This document shows, in pieces, positions 35,309 through 44,719 of a stretch of DNA of 64,000 nucleotides (positions are counted from its first letter, which is position 1; the number at the start of each line of letters is the position of its first letter). Where the stretch lies: NCBI GenBank assembly GCA_963682175.1, contig OY821775.1:15348501-15412500 (forward strand), in the 5' to 3' direction. This stretch comes from Triglochin maritima. Lineage: Eukaryota > Streptophyta > Magnoliopsida > Alismatales > Juncaginaceae. The translations under genes and the position numbers were made by a program. The notes beneath the pieces were generated by a model, which was given only the letters and a program-made list of their open reading frames with translations, did no database searches and had not been told where the DNA came from.

Positions 35309-35722
35309 TTACAAACTTTGATGATCAGTAAAGACCTCAAACTGTTCTCCATACAAGTAATGCCTCCAAATCTTTAATGCATGAACTACTGCCGCCAATT
35401 CTAAGTCATGTGTGGGGTAGTTCTTCTCATGTGGCTTCAACTGTCTAGAGGAATAAGCAACTACTTTTTGCCATGTTGCATGAGTACACAACCTAAACCA
35501 ATCCCTGATGCGTCGCTATAGATCTCGAATCCACCGCTGCCACTTGGAAGCGTTAGAATCGGTGCGGTTGTCAAACGTCGCTTAAGTTCTTGGAAGTTGT
35601 CCTCACATTTCTGGGACCATATAAATTTCACACCTTTCTGTGTCAATGCTGTCAAGGGCGAAGCAATCTTCGAAAAATCCTGGATAAACCGCCGATAATA
35701 GCCTGCAAGTCCCACAAAACTC
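35309..35722 (-). pseudogene. Chromovirus RNase H region, frame broken twice
   Basis: Two overlapping frames carry one domain: VGLAGYYRRFIQDFSK-like text and [19 protein letters not shown] in 35715-35461, then [20 protein letters not shown] and [10 protein letters not shown] in 35491-35309. An extra A in the run after CATGGC near 35470 shifts the frame, and a TAA near 35308 stands where relatives have lysine after HQSL. The Asp of YSDAS and the Asp of FTDHQ are kept. Confidence 0.85.
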
Positions 35723-36394
35723 CTAATATCGGTTACACTGGTTGGGGTTTTTCCATTGTGTTACTGCCTCAACCTTTCCTGGGTCTACCGAAATTCCATC
35801 TTTAGACACAATATGTCCTAGAAAAGCCACCTGCTCTAGCCAAAATTCACATTTCGACAATTTAGCATACAACTTACGGTCTCTTAAGACTCCAAGCACT
35901 AACCTCAAGTGTTTCTCATGTTCCTCTTTATCTGAAGAATATATTAAAATATCATCCACAAAGACAATAACAAAATGATCAAGGTATGGCTTGAATGTCC
36001 TGTTCATCAAATCCATAAAAGTTGCAGGTGCATTCGTTAACCCAAATGACATCACTAGAAATTCATAGTGCCCATACCTCGTTCGGAAGGCTGTCTTATG
36101 AACATCCTCTTCCTTAATCCTTAACTGGTGATATCCAGAACGTAAGTCAATTTTCGAAAACACTTGTGCTGATTGCAGTTGATCAAAAAGATCCTCAATC
36201 CTGGGTAAAGGATATCGATTCTTAATAGTAACTTTGTTCAACATCCTGTAGTCAATGCACATCTGCAATGAACCATCCTTCTTCTTAACAAATAACATTG
36301 GGGCTCCCCAAGGTGATACACTGGGTCTAATAAAACCAGAGTCTAACAATTCTTGTAATTGTTTCTTCAACTCAGTCAACTCCGCAGGTGCCAT
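35723..36394 (-). pseudogene. Chromovirus reverse transcriptase
   Basis: A 223-residue frame with all the core blocks of Gypsy [37 protein letters not shown] (first catalytic Asp), [10 protein letters not shown] and the catalytic [12 protein letters not shown], then [15 protein letters not shown] frameshift near 35735 ends it prematurely (NPNQCNRY replaces the usual continuation into the GLAGYYRRF block). A second break lies between this and gag-protease at about 36535. Confidence 0.9.
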
Positions 36395-36518
36395 TCGGTA
36401 TGGGGCCTTTGATTGTGGAGTTGTACCGGCTACTAAGTCTATGCCAAACTCTATCTCTCTATGTGGCGGTAACCCAGTGATAGTCTCTGGAAATACTTTA
36501 GGAAATTCCTGTACTACA

Positions 36519-38066
36519 TCAATATTCTCTACTTTTCTCAGAATTTGAACCTACCAAGGAAGCTATGAATGCACAACAACCCTGGTCCAACAACTTCTGT
36601 GTTTTAATTGCCGAAATAATAATTCGACCTTCTCTATTCTTTACTCCATTGATCAACACATCTGGTTGATCCTCTCTAGGGATTAAAATCTTCTTCTCAC
36701 GACAAAGGACCCGAACATCATGTTGTGACAACCAATCCATGACTAGGATAACATCAAAGTCCTTCATCGGCAATAAGACTAAATCTGCCGGAAAATCTTG
36801 ATCTTCCGAGACTACAGAAATTTCAGGGAGAAAACTCTCCACAATGCCCACCTCTCCCATGGGCGTACTGACTTCCAAACTGGTAGCCAGAAGCACAGGA
36901 GTATAATGCAATTTACTAGCAAACTGTTCTGAGATAAACGAGTGTGTAGCACCACAATCAAAAAGAACTATAGCTACATGATCATCAATATAAAGATTAC
37001 CTTCCACTACAGTGTTGGCGGTTTTTGCCTCATCTGCCTTAATAGTGAACACTCGTCCAAATATCGTTCCTTGCTGTTGTGGCACCGTAGGTCTGCTAAA
37101 CCCACCTCTACCAGCAACTGGTGGTCCTGGTCTCCTACGAGACTCACCCTGCCTCTGTGGACAATCTCGGATATAATGCCCATGTTGACCACAACCCAAA
37201 CATACTCCAGGACGAAACCAACACTCTCGCCCGGGGTGAGCCTTACCACAAGTCTTACATTCTCCAGGCTGGCGAAAGCTTCCTCCTTCAACACGAGGCC
37301 TTTTGCCTGGATTCCTGCTGGGTCGACTAACCATATGCCCACCAACTTGCCCCTGTGGCTTCTTGGTTTCTTGATATAGCTCCCGGTATTCTTTGTCTAG
37401 GACAGTAGCACACTTCACTGCCTCAGCTAAAGTCTGTGGCATACTTGTCATCACACGGAACCTGAGCTGCTTATTAAGTCCTCGCGTGAACTTCATAGCT
37501 CGCTGCTCCTGGGTAACATAAATCTCCGGACAATAACGCTCCAGAGCATTGAACTTACTGATATAACTCTCTAAAGTCATCTCCTTCTGTTCGAGAGTCA
37601 GGAACTCCTCTCGCTTTGCATCTCTGACATGCTGAGGAAAGTATTTCTGGTTAAACTCATCCAGAAACTCCTCCCAACTCACATCATCCTTGTCACCAAA
37701 TATCACAGCAGACGTTGTCCTCCACCAATTTGCAGCTGCACTGCCCAACACATAAGTTGCCAGTTCTACCTTCATTTCGGGTTCACAGTTAATTACCCGA
37801 AATATCTTTTGGATCTTGAAGACCCAATCCTCTGCTACCTCAGGATCAGTACCACCTTCAAAGACAGGCGGTTGTTGACGCATAAACCTATCATGCAAGG
37901 TACCCATCCCTGCACACTCATCACGTGTGATCTGGCGATCTAACAGTTCGCCTAACCGCTCAACAGTACTATAGAGCGTCCGCCGCTCCTCAGCCCACGC
38001 TGCTTCACCAGTCTTCTCACTGGTGCTACGCTCCTGCAACACGCGTTTCACGCGTCTCGGAGCCAT
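36519..38066 (-). CDS. Chromovirus gag-protease ORF
   Basis: 515 codons, starting about 140 bp inside the primer-binding site. Gag core (capsid) spans about residues 80-235 ([28 protein letters not shown]). Two zinc knuckles follow: CX2CX3HX4C at 270-282 and CX2CX4HX4C at 289-302, the pairing usual in Del-type elements. The aspartic protease lies at about 350-450, with active site D-C-G-A at 370-373 where the family has D-S/T-G-A, so catalysis is probably lost or weakened; MDWL follows near 443. The frame ends in a frameshift just before RT. It was annotated as coding because the frame is long and open, not because it is expected to function. Confidence 0.88.
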   Translation of the reverse strand: MAPRRVKRVLQERSTSEKTGEAAWAEERRTLYSTVERLGELLDRQITRDECAGMGTLHDRFMRQQPPVFEGGTDPEVAEDWVFKIQKIFRVINCEPEMKVELATYVLGSAAANWWRTTSAVIFGDKDDVSWEEFLDEFNQKYFPQHVRDAKREEFLTLEQKEMTLESYISKFNALERYCPEIYVTQEQRAMKFTRGLNKQLRFRVMTSMPQTLAEAVKCATVLDKEYRELYQETKKPQGQVGGHMVSRPSRNPGKRPRVEGGSFRQPGECKTCGKAHPGRECWFRPGVCLGCGQHGHYIRDCPQRQGESRRRPGPPVAGRGGFSRPTVPQQQGTIFGRVFTIKADEAKTANTVVEGNLYIDDHVAIVLFDCGATHSFISEQFASKLHYTPVLLATSLEVSTPMGEVGIVESFLPEISVVSEDQDFPADLVLLPMKDFDVILVMDWLSQHDVRVLCREKKILIPREDQPDVLINGVKNREGRIIISAIKTQKLLDQGCCAFIASLVGSNSEKSREY

Positions 38067-38194
38067 CTGTCAACAAGGACAGAGAACATCACATCAATTT
38101 TCAATACATGCATGATTTACTACATGATATGCATTAATCTATTCATCTACTTCTAAAGGTGGTTTGTTTGGACGAGGACACTGGAACCAACCTG

Positions 38195-38206
38195 GCTCTG
38201 ATACCA
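38195..38206 (-). other. Primer-binding site (initiator-Met tRNA) of the chromovirus
   Basis: The minus strand reads TGGTATCAGAGC three bases inside the 5' LTR, a perfect initiator-Met site, extended by CAGGTTGG. Confidence 0.93.
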
Positions 38207-38209
38207 AAC

Positions 38210-40129
38210 TGTAACGTCCCCAAAATACAGCGGAAATTTAAACTTTTTTTTTGAACACAAAGATTCAACTCAAACACCTGAGGACGATACTCATAAACAT
38301 AACAAAGGTGCACCATATACAGGAATTTGTCAAGAGTATGATTACATTCAAAATGACAAGATGGACTATACACATGTAATCATAACAACCTCAAAATAAG
38401 ATAGCAGGATCCGGTAACAGTGTGTTCGTCCTCAGTCCCACCTAATTACTGCCGCTCCGGGCCTGAAAATAAACACGGAACTATTCCTGAGTTTCCATAA
38501 GGAAACCCCGTATGCCAAATTCACCTATATGCATATGATAACTGTATTCACAAAACTTAACATACTAGAATACATGACATATAATACAATAACATGACTT
38601 TACTTAACATGAAAGAAAATGCACATCTCATAAATAATTGCGGGCCCTACAAGGTCACCCGTAACATTCACTTAACTGGAAATATCATCAGCCACATACT
38701 TTGCTGGAATACTCATCAGCCACATACTTTGCCAGAATATATCATCGGCCACATACTTTGCTGGAATAATCATCAGCCACATACTTTGCCAGGATATATC
38801 ATCGGCCACATATAAACGAATATATAATCAACATAACATCCACCGAATGATAATGACCCGGTGGTCAACTCCGTCGCCGTCAAGGCTGGGCAACAACCTC
38901 ACCTTACGGAGTCCATCTACTCCGCCGCCATAAAGGCTAGGCAGTCTCTCCACGCCCCACAGGGTTGAACAACAACAACAATATATATTACTGAAATAAC
39001 AACATAAATGGTCAAACTACTTAACATAACCAGTCGACCGAACTTCTTAAACGGTCGAACAAACATATAACACCGGTCGACCGAAACTTCTGAATTTAAT
39101 TGAATAATATAAACATAATTGGTCAATCACACAACTTTAACGGTCGGACAAAATCACGTATTCGGTCGACCAACATAATTTAAACGGTCGAACAAAATCA
39201 CATATTCGGTCGACCACTTCAAAACTTAAAACATATTATAATAACGGCCGAACGGCGAAGGGGTCCTGTTCAACCGAAATCTATCAGGGACAACCTAGAA
39301 TTTCTAGTCATCAATCGATCGAACATCCTTGATAATCGGTCGAACAATCCACTTAATTATTCAAGTTAACGGTCAAACAATACATTAATTCGGTCAACCG
39401 TCTCATAATATAAATTCAAATCGACTTTATTTATCTTCAAACGGTCGAACGGCAAAGGGGTCCCGTTCGACCAAAAATTACAAGAGTCATCATCTTCTTC
39501 CCAAATCACGTTTAACCGATCGACCGCTACTCGCTTTGTTCGACCAATGAGGGATAATTCTTAACTTTTACACTTCATTCGGTCGACCGAAACTCATACC
39601 GGTCGACCGTTCTGCCATGTATTTTAAACTTAACTTTGCACCGGCGATGTTTCATACCTCCGGTGACCCATCTAAACCCTCACACACCTAGTGTGAGTTA
39701 CTAAATCGAACTTGACATACCTTATAGCCTTAGCTGACACTGAATTTTGCTGATAGAAATTCGTCTCCTCACTTCCCTCGCCTAGTTCCAAACCCTCCGG
39801 TGCCCTCTTCACAGCCTTCTCTCTCTCACGTAATATTCTACCTTCTTACTTAATGGAATAGAGAGGGAGGAAAAGAGTTGAGAGATTGATGTACGTCCAA
39901 CACATGAAGGGAGAAAGAGATGCGTTATTTTTACTTTATACCTCAACACCTCCCAAACCACCAACCACAGCAAGACACCTCATCCTTACCATTCTTATCT
40001 CCTCACTCTTATCTGTGTTTTCTTCATCTCCAATCCAAGGATATACTTTAACTCACTTAACTATTCAATTAGCTTAATCAATCCTCTAGTCATTTTAGTT
40101 TATCTTAATTAAAGTTTAAGATTCTAACA
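38210..40129 (-). repeat. 5' LTR of the chromovirus
   Basis: 1920 bp, highly similar to the 3' LTR. The minisatellite (about 38681-38813) has five units. The CGGTCGACC array is at about 39008-39612 and the TATA-like TATATATT at 38980-38987. Direct repeats CTCCGCCGCC(G/A)T(C/A)AAGGCT flank a CTCACC spacer near 38915-38945. Confidence 0.93.
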
Positions 40130-40303
40130 CAAACACTTGAGTAACACAATTTTGGGATGAAATAAATGATGTATAGCATGAATACGATGTATGATATACT
40201 ATTAGTCATGATCGAAGGTGCACATAGGTAAATACCGAAAATGCAGGTGCACGCGGATTATAACTCGTTAAAGGTGCACGAAACCAATTCTCCCTTAATT
40301 TAA

Positions 40304-41895
40304 TCTAATTATTTTAGTTAACAATAACTTTGATATTAGTGACTAATTATTCTACTTATACCCAAAGAAAAAGGAAGTAACTTGGACAAAAAGAAACGAA
40401 GTGACTTAGACAAATATCTTTGTCGACACAGCGTTGCTAAATATTCTCAATCAAATCCACTTTAAGAGTCAAATGTGTCTTCCTATCACGAACATGAACC
40501 CTATTGTTCAAGTAAATATTACTATCGACAATATGGTCGGAAGAATATTCGAATGACTTATCATCATATGTTGTTGTTCTTCTACTACTTAAATGTTGAG
40601 GCCGGTCTTGAAAAAAATTCACTTCTATAATCGTAGTGGTTGTATTTATAGAGTTTGAGAGATAAAATTGTTGGAAAAAAGACAACCTAGGATGATAAAG
40701 TTGAGAATATAATATTCAAAAAAGTTAAAACTAAAAATAAAATCCCCGGGAAAAGTAAGATTCGAGAATAAAATCGTTTGGGCTGCCTTTTTTATGAGCA
40801 ATTCTGCTAACGTACTGTGGAAACAAAGTTAGCATCCTTTGTAATTAAACATGCAAATATGACTATATCTTGTAAGTTGTAACCTTATACTGCCTTGCCG
40901 GTACAGTTGAAAATAAATAACCTTATTGGTGTAAATTTTCTTATAGTACCTTGAAGGGAAAGGTTAGGAATATGGAATCTTCCAATGTTAACTTTCATCC
41001 AACTTTTATTCATGCTATTTCATTTTATACTTTGGCGCAAACTGCTAAATATTAGAAAGAAAATCATTAGTACATATTGTTAATGATTACAAGAAAGCTC
41101 GAAACAATATGATCTAAAATTTCTTCCGACCTTCATATTTGGAAGGATCAAAGTTTTCTAAGGAAAGGACAGTTGGAAGGACAAATATATATGATATATC
41201 TAGTGGCTATTGGATTTGGTGTTAGTTAGCCGATATATTCGGCTACCATTTGGATTGCACAAATACTTGAGTTCGCAAAATGATGATTAGTAACCCAGTA
41301 CAAGTGTTATTTTTGTTGTTCCAAATGCTGGATTGGTTTAACGACAAATTACATTTTGGTAACTAAAATTCTTAAGAATTTAGTCAAAACAAGTTCACCA
41401 ACTTTACCCCCATAAACTTTGGATTGGTAACATTATATCCCATCAACTTCCAAAAATTACTAGATAAACAATTGAAGTCAAATTTCAATTAGATCTGATA
41501 TCCGTTATAATCCAAATTTTACCATTAAGTTAAATTACGACTATTTTAGACAAGTAAAACGAAAAAATAAAAATTAATGGTTAGAATGTGAAATTAAACG
41601 ATTATTTGTAGTTCACGGAATGAAAAAATTTACCTTTTCAAAGTTGAGAGAGAATTATATGTAATTTACACAAATGTTTATGAGAAAAGGAGTTAAATAA
41701 AGTAACACTATTTTACTTTTCTCTTTTGGGACTGGCTCGAAGAAAACAAAACTTTGCCACGTTAATATTGTCGGATAAATCTCATCAGAAATTTCAAATG
41801 AAAGGAGACTTCGTTGTTGTTGATTCATGGACATCCACATACTTCTAGATATTATTACTCAAGAGGAGAAGTAGTAGTGAGGTGACCAGGAAAGG
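40304..41895. other. Upstream region of the armadillo gene; possible transposase scrap
   Basis: Mostly AT-rich non-coding DNA. On the minus strand at 40685-40437 a short frame ends VRDRKTHLTLKVDLIENI and a stop, vaguely like the C-terminal LVEHIW block of plant ALP1/Harbinger-type proteins; the match is weak. At 41345-41405 is a copy of a sequence repeated in the intron of the downstream gene. No TATA box can be assigned with certainty. Confidence 0.3.
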
Positions 41896-44067
41896 ATGGA
41901 AGCCAAAGAAACGAATCATCCCTCCTCCAATCCCTTGTCGTCGAGATCAACAAATTCAGAGGAACAAAAGGATGAAGAAGGTGGACGGGAGCAAGACATC
42001 TCAGCACATGATGGTCAAGAGAGCAATTCCGAAGTGTCCTTGTGTTCTACTCCTGTCTTTTCATCATTTGCTTCCTACGACATGGCTGATATGCGTTTCG
42101 ATTGTGAAGTCGATGAGATCCCAGACTTTGACTACCTCTCCCCCTCCTCTCGTTGGATCTCTCGTAAAGACGTTTTCGGATCCAACTCGTCATCACGGTA
42201 CCAAGATCTACTCAATTGAACTGAAATTATATAGTAAGGCGGTTTTTGTTTATTTCTCTGGTTCAGGTGAAAATATTCCTACCATCCCACACATGAAAAA
42301 AACAAATTGCAAAACGTTGATACCGATTTTGTACTGAATTTATTCAGTATGATGAGTCAATCCTCTGTCCACATGATCGCACCCAATTTTTATCACTTGA
42401 CAAATTTGAAAGAACTTCAAAATTGTTGTCACTTACGGTTCCAATCATTTTTACCTTTTTGGATTAACATAGCAATTTAAGTGACGTGGTTAAAATTACC
42501 TTAATGATTTATTATAGGTAACATATTTTTTTCTTTCTATCTTTTAGAGTTCAAAATCTTCTGCAACATATAGCAATGTAAATATGGATGTTTGACAACA
42601 ACAAAGATTTACATTTTCGTAACCAAAACTCTTAAGAATTTAGTCAAAACAAGTTCACCAACTTCTCGTCTTCACAGATCCACGTCGACAGTAACAGTAA
42701 GGACAGAGGAGCATAATCACTCAGAGATCTCTCACCCTCTACGGCTAGCACAGAGAATTCGCAATGCAGCCAACGAAGCAGAGGTCTTTAAAGAAGAGTG
42801 TTTAGATCTTGCAAAGTTGTCGGACGAAGTGAGCGACCACCTTCGGTCGATTTCTCAACTCGTAGTGTCCAACCGTTATCTTAGCAACTGTCATGGCCTT
42901 GGCGAAGTTCAGGTCAACTGTACTGCTTCCCTTAAGCTTTCTTTGGAGCTCTTATTACGTTGCGGGAGCAGCAAAATCATCCGCCTTCGTCGGAACATCA
43001 ACAAAATCGACTCCAAGGATTTTCACATGTGCAAATTTCACTTTGAGTTTACCATAGAACATGTAAAGTGGCTCGTCTCCATTTTCTCGGCCATTGCGTC
43101 AAACAAAGTGCCGAACATTGAACTCGATGTTGGAAACATCATAACTTACTGGTTACAAACTCAAATTTCGGTTCTGAACGCAGATGACTCCCAACACTCT
43201 GACTGTGTCACGGTAGCCAATGTTCTTAGGGATCTCGCCAGAGTAAATGAGAAAAACAAGCAATTAATCGTGAACGAGGGTGCCGTCCCAGCCCTCCTCA
43301 ATGTCCTCAAAAGGCCATCTTTTGAATCCCAATTCGTAGCAATTTCCACGCTTGTGACTCTTGCAAGCCACTACGAGAGTATTCCTACGATTGTCTTCAT
43401 GGATTCTTTGCCTGTCATTGTCGACCTTCTCTCCAATAGCTCGGAGGCAATGCAGATTGAAGCCGCTTCTTTCATTGCTCTGCTTGCCAGTCGACCCAGC
43501 CTTGCTGAAGGTTTTTGGGAATTAGACACAGTGCCTCCTTTCATGCGGTTTCTGTTAAAATCAAACATCAATAATTGTTCCATATCATACGCTGAGATAA
43601 TCCTGGGCTTGTCCTACTTGTCGGAAGCTCACTACTTGAGCAACATGCAGATAATGAAGAACAATGGCATACCATTTTTACTGAAGTTAATCGAGAAAGA
43701 GTCCAGAGACCTAAAAAATTACTGCACCGAGATATTACGGAACATCATTGACTTTGTCGAGAACTCTACGTTATACATGTTGGATTTTCACATAGGACCA
43801 CAAGAATCATTGAAGGAGCTTCTCATGGTCGTGCGCAATGAGGAAGTTGACACCAAGTTGAGAAGTGATGCGGTTCAGATTGTGAAATCATTGGTTGACC
43901 GTGTCTACCCTCCTGAAGCTCGAGATGAGATGGCGACTCTAGTGAGGCAACTTAATGATGAAAACAAAAACTTTGAAGAGGTAGTTAAAGTGCTTTTTCT
44001 TAAAATCAATCTAATCCAGGGATTTGGGACCAAACCAAACAAGGGAAGAGAGACGACAGAGAGATAG
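41896..44067 (+). CDS. Armadillo-repeat protein, ARO-like, two-exon model
   Basis: The one host gene that looks intact. I join exon 1 (41896-42197) to exon 2 (42678-44067): donor G|GTACC at 42198, acceptor TTCACAG at 42677, phase 2. The join is in frame (SNSSSR then STSTVTV) and gives 563 residues. An acidic, Ser-rich N-terminus (1-110; DFDYLSPSSRW near 83) is followed by a helical region (about 122-245; LRLAQRIRNAANEAE, LRSISQLV) like that before the repeats in plant ARMADILLO REPEAT ONLY proteins, then degenerate armadillo repeats from about 279 to 530 (NVLRDLARVNEKNKQLIV, EGAVPALLNVL, SLPVIVDLL). Such proteins are alpha-solenoid scaffolds, with ARO members acting in polar growth; a role here is inferred only. 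No transmembrane segment or U-box is seen. An unspliced start at 42592 would replace the N-terminus with repeat-derived residues and is less likely. Confidence 0.75.
42198..42677 (+). other. Predicted intron of the armadillo gene
   Basis: 480 bp, AT-rich, GT...AG, with pyrimidine-rich CTTCTCGTCTTCACAG at the acceptor. Its last 80 bp contain a near copy of 41345-41405 (shared AAGAATTTAGTCAAAACAAG). Confidence 0.65.
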
Positions 44068-44146
44068 GGAAAACCCCTCCAACCACCAGTATTCGAATGT
44101 TGTGTGTTGGAGAGCAGAAAAAACCCAATTTATATGTATCCTAAAT

Positions 44147-44240
44147 GGTCTTTATTGGACCTTGGTCCTCTTAGTTTTATATTTCTTCCAAACGGTCTTT
44201 ATTGGACCTTGGTCCTCTTAGTTTTATATTTCTTCCAAAC
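44147..44240. repeat. Perfect 47-bp tandem duplication in the gene's 3' flank
   Basis: Two identical 47-bp units (44147-44193 and 44194-44240), each beginning GGTCTTTATTGGACC and ending TTTCTTCCAAAC, starting about 80 bp past the stop codon. They probably lie in the 3' untranslated region. Confidence 0.95.
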
Positions 44241-44719
44241 ACTTGCATACAACAATATTTGCACTAGTGCACTTCAACTCGTTGTAGGGCCCACATTCAA
44301 ACTGATTCGTACAGAAAAAAAAACGTTTTAGTTTTTAAATTATTGTTACTTTTTTAAATTAGCGTTAATTTAGCAAATTGATACTTAGTTATTAACCCTT
44401 ATATTATTTTTCAATCAGACAAACCCTTATCTTCTTCCCTCTCCCAACCGGCGCCTCTCCATCTTGTCCCATCTTCCAAGTTGGCGCCTCTCCCGTACCG
44501 TCCTCCAAGCAGCCAATCCCATCGCAAAGCTCGAGCGTCACATTCCTCCACTCTGTCCAGCTCCCCCTCGTCCCACCCGACCCCGACTGCCTCCACGCAC
44601 TCCCCGACACACTTCACCCAACTTGGCCTACACTTGGCGCCACTCAACACCGGTATTATTGGGTGGGAACGGGTACGTCCTCATCCTCTGCCCTACAAGC
44701 TGCCTCTCCCTGACGTTTC
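44241..44719. other. Gene-distal flank, nothing recognised
   Basis: AT-rich to about 44415, then a C-rich stretch (44420-44715) with repeated GGCGCCTCTCC words and several overlapping but unrelated frames. No domain recognised. Confidence 0.4.

Larger units (their letters stand above)
31699..40129 (-). mobile_element. Chromovirus (Ty3/Gypsy, Del/Tekay-like), complete structure
   Basis: An 8.4-kb minus-strand element with target duplication CAAAC (31694-31698 and 40130-40134). LTRs of 1890 bp (31699-33588) and 1920 bp (38210-40129) are bounded by TGTTAGAATC...CGTTACA. Then, on the minus strand: iMet primer-binding site (38195-38206), gag-protease (38066-36519), reverse transcriptase and RNase H (about 36540-35200), integrase (to 34130), a chromodomain-like tail (to about 33600) and purine tract (33589-33601). 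The RT-integrase order makes it Gypsy. At least four frameshifts or stops break pol, so it is structurally complete but not autonomous. Confidence 0.94.
28713..40207 (-). mobile_element. Solo LTR-C in the right MULE repeat, itself containing two later insertions
   Basis: An old minus-strand solo LTR (TGATTGATTCAG at left, TATACTATTAGTCA at right). Its pieces, 28713-29298, 30838-31698 and 40135-40207, total about 1.5 kb and align with LTR-B in order. It interrupts the right MULE repeat: AAAACCTTGAGATC before it joins GAAGGTGCACATAGG after it, matching the uninterrupted left copy near 26490-26510. The 5-bp duplication has one mismatch (AGATC at 28708-28712, TGATC at 40208-40212). It was later split by a solo LTR-B and by a complete chromovirus. 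Confidence 0.78.
23236..40294. mobile_element. Pack-MULE (Mutator-like element with captured gene fragments), expanded by nesting
   Basis: Long terminal inverted repeats pair the left end (23236-23260 plus 26433 to about 26700) with the right end (about 28455-28712 plus 40208-40294). Shared words include GAATTGGTTT, GTGCACC, CGGTATTTACC, GTTAGAA(G/A)TTTTGCAAATT and TCCACCCTCAC. A 9-bp duplication with one mismatch flanks it: TTAAGTTAA (23227-23235) and TTAATTTAA (40295-40303). Long inverted repeats plus 9-bp duplications are diagnostic of Mutator-like elements. Minus later insertions the body is about 1.9 kb and carries no transposase, but fragments of a PPR gene (+) and a flavonoid glucosyltransferase gene (-). 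Confidence 0.82.

Noticed and set aside
36942..37379. Plus-strand frames opposite the chromovirus gag (also 36255-36548, 37629-37943)
   Set aside because: These are antisense shadows of a well-supported gag-protease frame.
40437..40685. Possible Harbinger/ALP1-like transposase fragment
   Set aside because: Only about ten residues near the end resemble the family and no catalytic motif is present; kept as a weak remark, not a call.
42592..44067. Single-exon start of the armadillo gene at 42592
   Set aside because: The first 28 residues come from a sequence duplicated from upstream, while a clean phase-matched GT-AG join to an acidic upstream exon gives a better protein.
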